A stretch of DNA of 64,000 bases, taken from Pararge aegeria. Its lineage: Eukaryota; Arthropoda; Insecta; Lepidoptera; Nymphalidae. The position numbers were made by a program, and so were the translations under genes. Where the stretch lies: positions 16,244,001 to 16,308,000 of the forward strand of contig NC_053184.1 in NCBI RefSeq assembly GCF_905163445.1, written 5' to 3'. Of this stretch, positions 21,830 to 32,875 are shown in pieces (the first letter of the stretch is position 1; each line of letters starts with the position of its first letter). A model generated the notes under the pieces. The model was given only the letters and a program-made list of their open reading frames with translations, made no database searches and was not told where the DNA came from.

Positions 21830-21960
21830 TTATTTCATGATGGGCACGGCACGGGTCTCCTCCCACAATGAGAACGGGTTAAGGCCGCTGTAATCCGCAC
21901 CACGCTGGCCCAGTGCGGATTGGTGGACTTTACACACCTTTGCACTCCACCTTTACACTC
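21830..21960 (-). mobile_element. SINE family 2 tail fragment, antisense
   Basis: Reads GGCACGGGTCTCCTCCCACA, AAGGCCGCTGTAATCC and CGCTGGCCCAGTGCGGATTG, the reverse complement of the 3' half of SINE family 2. The tRNA-like head is absent. Confidence 0.7.
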
Positions 21961-22314
21961 CAAGCCTAAAAAATGGGCAAAGGGCATGTGATGCACAACT
22001 TTACATACATATTAGTATTTTGGTATGTTTGTCCCATACAAACATTGGACAAATATACCAATAAATAAAAAAGTGTTTTTGTAGCAAACTGTATTTATAC
22101 AAAGAATTACGTCTACCTCTTTTGCGTCGTAAAGTAAAGCCAAACTAACAGACATACGAGTACGTTATTGCTTAGAGTATAAGCTCTGCTGTCTATTCCG
22201 TTCTTAGAGTTTAGATGTGGTCGCAGTGACTAGAGATTAGTATATTTGCATATTACGCATTTGCATATTATTAAGTTCATTTTCAGTGTTCATTGCATAT
22301 TTTATCTAAAAGCT
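21961..22314. other. No gene recognised
   Basis: AT-rich; no supported feature. Confidence 0.4.
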
Positions 22315-22520
22315 GATGATGTTACATATATTCTGACTCTACCAACGGTTTGGAAGGCAGTTTCTACCGAAAATCTGATAAGAATCTCAGCATTTGCTCT
22401 TTTTTAACATCATTTTCCAATTTAAACAAACATTTTTCTATCTTCTGAGAGACAAAAGCAGAGCGGCTTGCTTCCAAGCAACCTTGTCTTTAAAAAATTC
22501 ATCAATGGTATAGTAACTAG
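22315..22520 (-). mobile_element. LINE 3'-end fragment, antisense
   Basis: Resembles 1733-1996 (TCTACCAACGGTTTGGAAGG, CAGTTTCTACCGA, TCCAAGCAACCTTGTC). More diverged than the other copies and missing its terminal AATAAA-type end. Confidence 0.6.
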
Positions 22521-23309
22521 AATGTATATAATGTGGTTTGAGGTATATAGGTACAGTATTTTTTATTAATCGGAAAGTTTTTATTATTAGGACGGCAGAA
22601 CTTTCTTTAGAAACTATATGTTGTGCTAATATAGCACTCAAATTCAAATATTACCAAATCGCTAAGTTACCTTAGTGGATATGAAGCAACAATTGTCAGT
22701 TATAAAAATATATAATTAATTTTTAAAATTAAATTAAATTTAATATTTCAATATTACTATGAACTTACGTTTAAACATGAGTAAAGAAATATTACATATA
22801 CATTGATTAATGCGTAACGAATTTATTGCGTATATATGCTATATGATTTACTGCGTTTATATTAGTTATAAGTTAATTGATAGGTTAGTTGTATCGAAGA
22901 AGAGATGAAAAAACCTATTTGAACTTCTACAGTTATCACATTCTGAACCATATTTTAAACAATAGGGGCGGCTGTAAAAACTTTCGACCAAAATACCAGG
23001 CATTGTTCGCGAGTCATTTGTCATCACTTCGCATGGCGTCATAAAAAGAGAAGGGGGCGAGTCCTAAAGATGGCGACGTCATTATGAAACCACTGAAATA
23101 AGTGACAAGGAAGTTTTAGTATCTACTTCTATTTTAAAAATTGTTTTTTTTTCTGCTAAATTAACATGTCATTTCATACTAAATTTGTACATTATTAGCA
23201 TACACTTTAATTAATTTATATAAAATATGTGTAGATCCGCTAATATTTGTTTATGTATTTTGGTATATTATTTGTTTTTTTGTTTAGTGATTTATCTGTA
23301 TAAGTAGAT
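22521..23309. other. No gene; one repeat-like block
   Basis: About 22940-23105 (TCATTTGTCATCACTTCGCA ... GATGGCGACGTCATTATG) resembles 14320-14420. The rest is AT-rich and unassigned. Confidence 0.45.
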
Positions 23310-23720
23310 TCATTGCAACTTTTCACTCTCTTGCCGCCGGTTCGCTTATTTATTGCTTGGAGCAATAAGGCTGCCTTTGCATGTCTGCGATTCTATATGA
23401 ATTTGCGTTATCTGTATTATTTTCCTGTGCGTGCAATTAAGTATTTCTCCTATTTGTCTACGAGAGGAGTACTTAAGATACCTGTAAGCAGCTGTGGTCC
23501 GGAACAACTTCAAGGTATTTACTTCCACAAACGTATGTATAAGTAAACAAAACGAAAAAAATGTGTAACAACTACAACTGCTATAAAGATTCTGCTAGAC
23601 ACATGATGATTCGCGTAAAATTGATGGACCAAGCAGATGACGCACTTGATGTGTGGAAAACAGACGCTTACATACAGAGCAACACTTTACAAGGCATGAG
23701 TTCACCATCTCTCCCTGCAC
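23310..23720 (+). repeat. LINE 3'-end fragment followed by a dispersed repeat
   Basis: 23310-23430 (TTTTCACTCTCTTGCCGCCG, AGCAATAAGGCTGCC) resembles the LINE 3' end at 57360-57552. 23575-23720 contains CTATAAAGATTCTGCTAGA and GACCAAGCAGATGACGC and matches the repeat at 13548-13700. Boundaries are approximate. Confidence 0.5.
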
Positions 23721-23737
23721 GTCCTCATCAGCTTTAG

Positions 23738-23870
23738 AAAAGAATAGAATAGAAAAACTTTATTGCAACACAACACAATAGGAAAGACACAAGGAAAACA
23801 GTAATAGTACTAAGTGCTAGGGTGCAAAGGCGGCCTTATCACTAAAAGTGATCTTTAGCTTCATTTAGCT
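23738..23870 (-). mobile_element. LINE 3' end, antisense
   Basis: Near-duplicate of 8453-8590: AGAATAGAAAAACTTTATTG, AAACAGTAATAGTACTAAGT and GGTGCAAAGGCGGCCTTATC. Minus-strand AATAAAG signal with a TTCTA-type tail. Confidence 0.75.
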
Positions 23871-23916
23871 TTATTGTGACGAGCATTAGTTGCTTGCCTA
23901 CTGTATACTATGATAA

Positions 23917-24174
23917 TAAATAAATAAATATACTACGACAATACACACATCGCCATCTAGCCCCGAAGTAAGAGTAGCTTGTGTTATGCGTAATAAGATG
24001 CCTGATGAATACTTTTATGAATTATATACATAAATAGTTAGAAAATACATATACACACCCAGACACTGAAAAACATTCATGCTCATCACACAAACATTTT
24101 CCAGTAGTGGGAATCGAACGCACGGCCTTGAACACAGAAAGCAGGGTCGCTGCAAACTGCGCCAATCGGCCGTC
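23917..24174 (-). mobile_element. tRNA-derived SINE, family 1, antisense
   Basis: Full-length copy: the tail is at 23917-23935, the body includes the reverse complement of CACAAGCTACTCTTACTTCG, and the head ends GCGCCAATCGGCCGTC. The B box reads GCGTTCGATTCCC on the minus strand, with one change from the family. Confidence 0.85.
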
Positions 24175-26649
24175 AAATATCGTATAATGAAACGCAACCG
24201 TGTAATCCTTATTATTAAATAGTACTGGTCGCCATCCGTGGTCTTCATGATCAGTCTCACCCGACGAAATGGTGCCTTTCGATAGCAAATGCTCAAGTTA
24301 CTTTAAAAAATACTCAAACCGCTATAAAGACACCCTATAGTATTTGAAGAGTTCCCTTAATTACTCCAGGATTATTTCAACAGATCTTGATCTGATAAAA
24401 ATCATTTTTCAAAAAAACTCATTTTTCAAATCGGTTTATAAATTACAAAGTTCTGAGCTTACAAACATAAAAAAAAAATACAACGGAATTTAGAACCCAA
24501 TCCTTTTTGGTGAGTCGGTTAAAATAGTAGACCTTCTGTACTGTATTCTAAAAATTTTCTGGCAAAGTGCCCAGAGGTTATCTTGATACAAAACGCTTAA
24601 TTTGATAACATGCGGTCTAAACTCATTGCCAATATTGTATGGTGATAATGTATCTTATGTTCACAATCACAATTTATGGTATATAAATAATAAATAAATA
24701 ATGTCACTTTGTGATTGTCTGAAAATCTATTAAAGCATATACCGTATCCGCATACGTAGCTTTCATGTGCAGGAAGAAAAACTTCTATGGTTTAATTTCA
24801 TATGCTCGTATGCATTTTTAACTCCAGCTAAGGTTAGGGTTTAGTTTAATCGGCTCAGGTCCGATATCGGTCACGTCCGGGTCAAACCCGGTTCATGGCC
24901 GGGGCACGTCTGGGTCACACCATTCACATTCGTGTCACTTAAAAGTCAGTTATAAAGCCATTAAAATCTTTATATTACATAAATGAATTGGTTATATTAT
25001 TTTTCCGTTTGATGAAAATAATCCAGAAGAGAGAAAAAATCAGAAATCTATCACTTTAAAAGATTCATAGCCTAGCCGGAAAGTTATAAGTCTTTGTGTG
25101 AAATTTCTCACTTTCCTTTAGTCGGATGGAAATTCACATTTTACCGGCTGATGGCGAAGCATTTATAGAGTTTAAATTTCCTATCAAGGAAATAAAAAAG
25201 CTCTCTATATTCCGAAGTAAAATTGACGCCTCAACCCAACTCTAAACTACATCGGAGTGCAAATCGGCATAAACTCAGCTAAGGGGGAGTCTACATAATT
25301 TAATTCAGCTTCAATATTTCAAATTTTTAAGCCTATATAAGTGTTTGTACATATACTTTTTATCCTACTTTAATTCCTTGTTTGTCACGAATTCCTACAA
25401 TAATATCAAACTCAGCCATACAAAGCTATTTATTGTTTGATAGTTTTGACTCTGTATTCGACACAAATCATTGAGCATTGCCTGATCGATCTTCAAAAAG
25501 AAAAAAAAAATTACCTTGTCTCACTGAATCAACACTAAATAAATTATTGGAGTAAATAAAGTTTGTGTGCCAGTAGTGGACAACACGCCAGCCATCAACG
25601 CCAGCCACGCTTTTTATATTTCAAACCATTCTCAGTCACATAATATAAGGCTGACATTTCAAATCTGTGTGCATTTAAATTGAGTTGGTGTTAAATCCAT
25701 ATATATTTTACGATGGTCATTATGCATGTATAATGTGCATCGCTATTGAGAGTAAACAATATCACAAAAACACTGGTAATTAGTCACTGCGCTATGCCAA
25801 GTAGTAAAAAACCAAGCGAAAGATGCAGACCTACCCTTAGGAGACTGGCAGAAAGGAGTTGCATCTTAACTTAAAAAACTAGGAAATTTTCAATAAAGCC
25901 ACAATCGGCTCTCCGCTTGTAGAGCGAATAGATATAGAAGTTGTTAACTGTTCTTTTGACGCCTCCGATTTCCTATTCGAGTGTAAACCATCCTTAATAA
26001 CTTCGCGTTATCCTACCTACTGTATATAATATTTTTGTTGTTTGTGTGTGTTTGTTAGTTACCTATGTTTTGGCTTGACCATAACGCCCATTTTAGCGTG
26101 AAACTTTGACACTTAGATAGTTTGTATCGATATGTTTGCACCGTTTTGGCTCAACAGGAAACTGACCTTTGCAACATTTTGCGTAGAGATAGCTTACTTG
26201 GAAAATAAACAGATCTTGCAGCAGCACTACAACACTACACCCATAGGTTTTAATGTGATTTTAATGGCAGCCCCCGCGTACGAAGAAACAACAGATTCTA
26301 ATATTGCTAGCATGCTTCGACGAATGATGGCGTCCCTCTCTCGACTCTCATAAAATTTAACTGGGGCTAGCTTGGATAAATGTGACTTCTACTAGCCAGA
26401 GCCCATGAAAGGAGAACCATGACGTGTAGATCATTATAAATTCCTTCCAAAATTTATCTCCGTAGCGTTATAATATCTTTTTAAGCATTCGCCACACTCA
26501 AAATTTTATATCCAACACCCTCTTTGTGTGGGAGATGATATCAAATCCTTCGTTGTGCTTGGGGATTTATGCCGGCGCCCGTAATGCTAAACTTTGTACT
26601 ACCCCGATTTTGAACAATCTGATGATTATAAGACATGATTTATAATCCA
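24175..26649. other. 2.5-kb stretch with no recognised gene or repeat
   Basis: The longest part of the window where I can assign no repeat family. All open frames are short; the 73-codon frame at 26132-26353 has no recognised motif. A small GC-rich patch with repeated CGGGTCA/CCGGGTC words lies at 24845-24925. Confidence 0.5.
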
Positions 26650-27075
26650 GCCACTTATATTATAAATGCTAAAGTTTTTAAGGATTGATGGATGGATGTT
26701 TGTTACTATTTCACGCTAAAACTATCAAACGGTTTCTGATATAACTTTACAGTAATATAGGTTAGCTATCAAAATAACACAAAAGCTTTAATTTACAAAG
26801 ATATTTTGTAAATTGGCCTAACTATAACAATAATTTTTCAATTAAGTCCTAAATAATCTGCCATTTGAGAGTTATCGTTAGAGTTATATGAAAATAATGA
26901 ATGTTGGGATTGTTAATCTTAAACAGATCTAAGAAAACTGCAACCACAGCATACGAGTGTATGGCGCGCAGGGTGGCAGAGCAGGCCATGAATGAGGCAG
27001 GCAACAAAAACACTTAAAACCTACTCACGAGAATTCAGAATCCAACGCAGCCAAAGTGGCACGCTAGTCATTTTA
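26650..27075 (-). repeat. Decayed CTAGC-type dispersed repeat, antisense
   Basis: Starts with ATTATAAATGCTAAAG.TTTTAAGGATTGATGG, the antisense end seen in this family, and ends with AACGCAGCCAAAGTGGCACG and CTAG. Strongly diverged. Confidence 0.5.
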
Positions 27076-27613
27076 TCATTTTTCCCGGCTTAATTACTCC
27101 CATGGTAGAAACACCCAATAAATGCCACTGAGTACAATGTATCTACATACAACGTTAAGTTAAATCTAATCAGCGAACTGTAAGGAAACATATACGACGT
27201 ATAGCCTTGCCATTACGCTCAAGGACTCTTATCTACGAGTGTTCTTAAGTAAAGGCTTGTGAGACGAGCTAATGACTACCTATTTCTAGTACGTTATACT
27301 AGCGATTGCTCGCGACTTCGTCAGAAAACAGTTTCCAATTAATATTTTAGCTGTTACCCTCTATTCTAAATTATTGATTGACAGATAATTCGAATTTAGA
27401 TTTTTTTTTGTTATTTTATTCTATTTATACCACACAAATTAAAGTTCTTATGATATGATTCATTTCATAAATACCTAACTAGCACCTATTGTTGCATCTA
27501 ACTTTGTAAAAGCATATGTCAAGTCCCCTAATTGTAGCAGCTAAATTGCAGATTGTTCGTAGACATCTAGTAACAATGTACAATCTAGCTGCTACAATTT
27601 TGTGATAAAATTT
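27076..27613. other. No gene; one repeat scrap
   Basis: 27299-27365 (ACTAGCGATTGCTCGCGACT) is a head fragment of the dispersed CTAGC repeat. The remainder is unassigned. Confidence 0.45.
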
Positions 27614-27845
27614 GAGGGCCGACTAACACTAACAACGTGGGCAGCGACCCTGCTTTGTGAGTCCTAGGCGTGTGTTCGATTCCCACAACTGGAAAATGTT
27701 TGTGTGAAGAACATGATTGTTTTTCAGTGTACATATTATATTCATAGAAATGTTCAACAGCTATCTTAGTACCCATAACACAAGCTACGCTTAGTTTGGG
27801 GCTAGATGGCGATCTGTGTGTTGTCGTAGTATATTTATTATTTAT
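27614..27845 (+). mobile_element. tRNA-derived SINE, family 1, rearranged head
   Basis: The body and tail match the family (TTTTCAGTGT, CACAAGCTACGCTTAGTTTG, GTCGTAGTATATTTATTA). The A-box area is altered, with ACACTAACAACG in place of the usual sequence after GGCCGACT, and the body has an internal deletion. Probably not transcribable from its own promoter. Confidence 0.75.
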
Positions 27846-28504
27846 AAATGATACCTTAAAACAACTATATGAGAAAAATACTGTCTATCTATTTATAAAT
27901 TATTATATACATTGCACACTATTCCTAGATGTCTAGAAACAATTTACAATCCATCATTGTTCTTAAAGCTACGTGGATAAAAATTACAGAGTGTATCTAT
28001 AGTCGAATACTACGTCAGTTTAATATGTTCGATTTTATTTATCGATAGCAACTCCAATACAATAAAACAAAATATTTTTAGCCCAACTCGGTAATCGAAC
28101 CAAATAGTCTTCTCTTGATTAGAAGTCATATCCTAGTTACAAGAAACACGAGGATTATCAGCCACAAAACATAAAAATTTAAAACCCAACCCACGAATTC
28201 TGTAACTCAATTTCACGTAGATTTAGTTCACAGTAGGCCCAAAAACAAAAGTTCCCAAATATTGTTATGTGGTTTGTTCCAAGCCTCTGTATTGCCGCTC
28301 TGTTTTAGAATCGACCACAAAAAGGTTGTTGGCAAAATTCTTCGTACCGCAGCACTTTCGAATGGGACTGATAAAAGTTAAAATGATTAAAGTGGTTGTA
28401 GGAAGTTAGAATGCTATGTGTGCAAATTCTATTTAGATCTTTTATAAAATACGACCGAGTTCTTCAAAATATATACTAAGTTCTATTCCTGCAACCCAAC
28501 GACA
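27846..28504. other. No gene recognised
   Basis: AT-rich, unassigned. Confidence 0.45.
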
Positions 28505-28801
28505 GCAGAAGAAATAGAAATGTTGAGAAGAAGCGTGCGTTCGATCATAATTCTCGTGATTGTTCGCATGCATGATGCAAAATTAAACGCCGCTAAGTAC
28601 AGCGGTTGTACGTGGCTGTTTTGTCTTCGCTTTACGAAACAGAGTTACTTAATTGAAACAAAATTGCAATGTCGGTAACAATAGATCTTGCCTTTTGTCA
28701 GTTCAGCAGCGGTGCCATCAAACACCGGACTACCTATGCCGGTAGCAGAAATATAAATGTTGATCATAAGTGTTTTTTATTGCAAGGGTAATTTTGAGCT
28801 T

Positions 28802-28895
28802 CTGAGCGCTTTCACCAATTAAGCTACGGTTCTCCTACCGCCGCTGCCGAAAATTAGCCTTTCAGAGCCGTAGCTTAATTGGTGAAAGCGCTCAG
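28802..28895. repeat. 32-bp inverted duplication beside a tRNA-like sequence
   Basis: Arms 28802-28833 and 28864-28895 match at 31 of 32 positions, with a 30-nt spacer. The right arm is the first part of the tRNA-like head. Confidence 0.9.
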
Positions 28896-29000
28896 GCCGC
28901 GATTGCCCGAGAGTCGCAGGTTCAAATCCTGTCGGTTCCGAAAATTTTTATATGCATTTTAAATTTATAAAATTGATAATTCCTCCAAGTGTAGGTAAAA
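28864..29000 (+). mobile_element. tRNA-like head of a SINE (family 4)
   Basis: It has a 6-bp acceptor-like pairing (GAGCCG with CGGTTC), a D-arm GCTT/AAGC and a T-arm GCAGG/CCTGT around TTCAAAT. The B box is GGTTCAAATCC. The middle is too long for a normal anticodon arm. The 3' segment AAATTTTTATATGCATTTTA recurs at 56532-56603, which points to a SINE tail and argues against a functional tRNA gene. Confidence 0.6.
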
Positions 29001-29131
29001 ACAAAAATTACGTGATGGATCGCACGCAGGACGCAAACTTTAACGCTGCTTAGTACATCGGTTGAACGTAACGGGGTTGCCTTCGCTTTACAAAACAGAG
29101 CTCAAATTGCAACTTTAGTTACAATTATTAT

Positions 29132-29710
29132 CATCAATCCATTACCGCGTCACTACAGTGCACGGCCTCCTCTCAGAATGGGAAAAGTTTAGGCCGTAGT
29201 TCTGGATAAGTGCGGATTGGTAGACTACACACTAGGGTTGCCTGACGGTCGGGAATTGGCGGGATTCTCCCAAATTTTTGAATGTCCTCCCGACTCCCGA
29301 CAAAGCAAATAATCTCCCGAAAAACAAGTTCGATAATTTTAAGTTAAAATTTTCGTGAAACGAAACACAAAAAAAAATTACAAATACTTATGGCAAGAAC
29401 AAAAACAATAAACATGCTCATTCGGTTCTTATCTTATGTGTCACAAATACCTACTAGGTTTTTTTTTCTTATATCTACAGTGCAATGCAAAAATATATTT
29501 GTTTACTTAATATATTATGTATAATTTATATTATAAACTAATTTTTTTTATTTCTCCCGACCAAAGCCCTAAAATCCCGAAAATTCGGTTATTGATCCCT
29601 ATAACAGGAAGAATCGATCTGGCAACCCGTTGAGAACATTATATAGAACTGTAATGCGTCCAGGTATCCTCACGATGTTTTCCTTCGTCGTTTAAAGCAA
29701 GTATAACTAT
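29132..29710 (-). mobile_element. SINE family 2 fragment, antisense, split by an insertion
   Basis: 29132-29234 has the tail half (CACGGCCTCCTCTCAGAATG, GTGCGGATTGGTAGACTAC). 29629-29710 has the next part of the same SINE (TTGAGAACATTATATAGAAC, ATCCTCACGATGTTTTCCTT). The order is exactly that of an uninterrupted copy. Confidence 0.75.
29235..29628. mobile_element. Small TIR element nested in a SINE (394 bp)
   Basis: The left end is GGGTTGCCTGA and the right end, reverse complemented, is GGGTTGCCAGA, matching at 10 of 11 positions. The internal sequence is AT-rich with repeated CTCCCGA words and no coding frame. It interrupts a SINE at a precise point. Probably a MITE; no clear target-site duplication is visible. 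Confidence 0.65.
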
Positions 29711-29979
29711 ATATATGTTTGTTAGGTTGGATATATCCAACCAAATGAATGAAAATTTTTATTTAATTTAATTGCTTGAATAAAATTCACGTTACATTTC
29801 ACCATTACTAATTTGCGCAGTGTTGACATTTTTAAAAAAACACCAGTAATAGTTATATCGGTAGCAGAAACATAATTGCTGATATATATCGTTAATACGC
29901 CAACTTAGACGCCGCTAAGGGCACAGGTTTGACGCCGTTGTTTAGTTTCGCCTTTCATGGAACAATATGACCTTAACCT

Positions 29980-30235
29980 ACTCTTATTATAAATGCGTAA
30001 GTATGGATGAATGGATATTTGTAACTCGATCACAACAGAGCAGCTGAACGGAATGGAATTAAATTAAGCACAGAGATTGTTTATAGTCTGGAATAGTACG
30101 TAGGCGGCCAAGTAAGTAAAAAACTACGATACATAGCTGTATTTTTACAAAAACCAATATTTCGTTTTCAATTAGTACACATGGCCATCTATCATATTCA
30201 GCGCGGAAATCCTAGATTTTTCCAAGGTAAAAAGT
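29980..30235 (-). repeat. Dispersed CTAGC-type repeat, antisense, truncated
   Basis: Starts ATTATAAATGCGTAAGTATG, then GATCACAACAGAGCAGCTGA and GGTAAAAAGTAGTG, the antisense order seen in 14625-15180. The head is missing. Confidence 0.5.
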
Positions 30236-30239
30236 AGTG

Positions 30240-30500
30240 ATAACGAAAAGGACACCGGGAGGTACTCGTATCTTTGCATCGTTGGAGTCCATGTAGGACT
30301 GGAGCGTATTCTTTCTTTCTTTTTCGGATGGACACTTGCCGATAACTACCTGAAGGGTTGCTAAGGCGTCACTGGGGGACTGGGGCGAGCGCGAGAGCTC
30401 GCCATGAGAGGACCCCAGGCATCGGGGGGAAGGTGGGTGCGTCGACCCGAGGGTGCCTCCTGCGAGGACTCGAACCTCGGCTCGGTTCGACGTTAATCTG
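30240..30500 (-). mobile_element. LINE 3' UTR, antisense, jockey-related
   Basis: On the minus strand it starts with a segment similar to the 3' UTR of the full-length LINE at 43155-48069 (GCCGAGGTTCG, GAGGC.CCCTC). It continues with GCGAGCTCTCGCGCTCGCCC and GTTATCGGCAAGTGTCCATC, and ends AAAGATACGAGTACCTCCCG. Fragments of the same UTR are at 12268-12410 and 19068-19193. A member of a related but distinct subfamily. No coding sequence. Confidence 0.65.
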
Positions 30501-30819
30501 ACTGTTGTAGCGTATTGATAATGCAGTCGTATTTATATACATCAAAATACCCACCAACTCAATATCATGGTTGTTAATCATACATAATTTTATATGTTTC
30601 TTGAAAACTACGAGTATTTTGTAATTAAATTATAGCTATAAGCGTAAAAAACATAATCAATTTAATAAAATATGTGGCAAATATAAATTTATAGTAAAAT
30701 TACTGTAACAGTAGCCTATGTGCTAATTCAGGGAAAATTCTATATACACTTCATATTTCAGTCAAATCCGTAGAGTAGTTCTCGTGTAAGAGTGTATCAA
30801 ACATCAAGACAAACATTCT
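30501..30819. other. No gene recognised
   Basis: AT-rich; the minus-strand frames here have no known motif. Confidence 0.4.
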
Positions 30820-31690
30820 CATAAAATTGCATGATTATAATATACCTACGTAGGATAATTAGTAGCTGCAATGTTGCTTGCCTTACATGTGAGTCAGTAA
30901 CATATTTTTTAGCTGGGCAATAAATTACAGCAATATTTTCAGAAAGATGCAATTTTGTAGCCCGTTGACTAGCTTCGTTATTTAACTTGGAAGTCTTTAC
31001 GTATAAACAGGAAAACAATTAATTTTATAATTGAAGTCAACGATGCCTATGTTGTGCGTACATACAGTGTAATAGACTTTTTAATTAATAATTAATGAAC
31101 CAAACGTAAAGCCCACCCGATGGTAAGTGGAAAACAATTGCGCAAAAAGCGTTACTACTACTAAAAGCCACTAGCTAATTTTTAAAACGCGTGTTCTACA
31201 GAGTGAAATGTTTTGGTATTTTCTAGACGTCACTTTGTAGCAGCTTTTCGTTTCTATAAAGCACCTCAGTAAAATGAAAACGTTTATATTTGTGTAGTTG
31301 GGCAATATTTTACGGCAACATTTTGAAAAAAAAAAAATTATAAATTTTTGGGCAAAACATTATATATTTTTGGGCATTTAATAGAAGTAACTTTGTAGAG
31401 GGCAACAGCTTTTTATTCAGTTAGGTAATTCAGTAAAATGTCAACGATTATATTGTTATAGTTGGGTGATATTTTATAACATTTTGAAAAGGATGCAATT
31501 TTATAGCCCGTTTACGAGCTTCGTCTAAAAATTGATCTCGACATTACATTAAACGCGCGGAAGTCTTCACGTATGACACAAAACGATATTGCTATCCCAA
31601 TTTGTATAACACGAAGACAATTACTTTCATAATTACAGTAGACGACGCCGTGTTGTGCGTACAGACGGTGTTATAGGCTAAGAACTAGGG
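30820..31690. repeat. Divergent tandem duplication (~560-bp period)
   Basis: 30895-31083 and 31455-31682 share in order: a GGG.AATA.TTTA block, AAG(A/G)ATGCAATTTT.TAGCC, GGAAGTCTT.ACGTATA/G, ACAATTA.TTT.ATAATT and TGTTGTGCGTACA.AC. A third partial copy of the first block is at about 31290-31340. A scrap of the GGTAAGTGGAAA repeat is at 31095-31165. No open frame is conserved between the copies. Confidence 0.65.
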
Positions 31691-31835
31691 GGCGATTTGT
31701 ACAAAGAACTCAAACTGTGAGAGTTGATAGTTACTTCGCTTCGTTTGCTGAATTCGATTTGTCGAAACTCCAAAGAACTCTTCCCATCCAATAAAATAGT
31801 TCTAAAGAAATTGATTCGCTATTTTACGTCATACT

Positions 31836-31871
31836 AGGAATAATTAAGGTTGCTTTACCTTAATTATTCCT
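31836..31871. repeat. Perfect 15-bp hairpin
   Basis: Arms AGGAATAATTAAGGT (31836-31850) and its exact reverse complement (31857-31871), with a 6-nt loop. Confidence 0.9.
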
Positions 31872-32639
31872 TAAAAATACCTCTAAGTGCTTGTAGAGGT
31901 GGATTCAGATGAGTTCAGCTATTTGAAGATTATAAAGACGTAGATAGAAGGGGAGCCAATTTATACAGGTATTTGGGTTAATACTCTTAAGGCTTAACTC
32001 TACAATTTAGTATGACAGACTCTTTAAAAAAGTTGTCGTGAATAGTTGTTATTATTATTTTATTTAAAAATGATCAAATAATATAGAACTATTTCACCAT
32101 CTAATACATTATAAATCGCATGTAACACCAGAGGAAGCGAAATGTTGTTGATTCTATGCAAAATTCGTACACAGTACAAAATAAAGCCTAACTTTGTAAT
32201 AATAATCAAAAAATCATATAAAATTAGCATGAGGTGGTTAATTTATAATTACAACAGAACACTTTTAATTTGATCTATTTGTATGTATAAATATAGATTT
32301 CAAAAAGTAAAAAAGTTTCAAGATACTAGCTCTTATCAATAAGGGATGAAACACCATTTCATTAATGCTAACAAAATTATTTCTCCATAGCACTTTGCCC
32401 GCCAAATTAATTGTTTCTCCGACAAAATGTCGCTGTTTCGAATAATACCCGCTTTTTTGTGATGAGGGTACTCTTAAGTATTTAGGAAACTGATTTTAGG
32501 AATTGGATCCTCTATTAAGTATTTTTTTTTAATTAGGGTAAACAAAGAGTTGACATCGATATCCAGTTAGCCAAGGGAAATTTGCACCGCGCGAATTTTC
32601 ACCCACAGAAACGTCTTGATAGTGTCAGCTGGTAGCTTG
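31872..32639. other. No gene recognised
   Basis: AT-rich, unassigned. Confidence 0.45.
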
Positions 32640-32875
32640 TTGACTGGACAGAAGCAGGCGTTCTTATGCGGAAATCAATTAAATGTTGCATTGTACATGT
32701 TCATGTATGATCTTAACAATTATTCGAGGATGATCCGATTACGGAGCGAAACGTGCGTAGAAGATCTGTTTCGTGTGAAGTATAAGGATTGAAGAAATTA
32801 TAAATTACACCATACAGATTCTCCTGCTTTTCGCGGAGTATAGCAAATTAAGCTTAATTTCATAATATGCCTAAA
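32640..32875 (+). repeat. Dispersed 'TATAGCAAATTAAGC' repeat
   Basis: Same family as 3096-3275 in the opposite orientation: AACAATTATTCGAGGATGAT, GAGCGAAACGTGCGTAGAAG, GTATAAGGATTGAAGAAATT and GCGGAGTATAGCAAATTAAG. The left flank GAAGCAGGCGTTCTTATGCG is also found at the 18-kb copy. Confidence 0.7.

Larger units (their letters stand above)
28505..29965 (+). repeat. Local cluster of three related modules
   Basis: A shared block with ACGCCGCTAAG.ACA.CGGTT and CTTCGCTTTACGAAACAGAG recurs at about 28580-28650, 29040-29105 and 29905-29960. It is preceded by GTAGCAGAAA.ATAA at about 28741 and 29862. The copies are diverged and separated by the tRNA-like SINE and by a SINE family 2 copy carrying a TIR element. 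No coding potential. Confidence 0.6.

Noticed and set aside
24015..24296. Two overlapping minus-strand frames of 88 and 93 codons
   Set aside because: They lie across an antisense SINE, and similar frames appear in other SINE copies by sequence identity alone.
28864..28938. Possible functional tRNA gene
   Set aside because: The D and T arms are good, but the central arm is too long and the first acceptor pair fails. The 3' flank recurs at 56.5 kb as a SINE tail.
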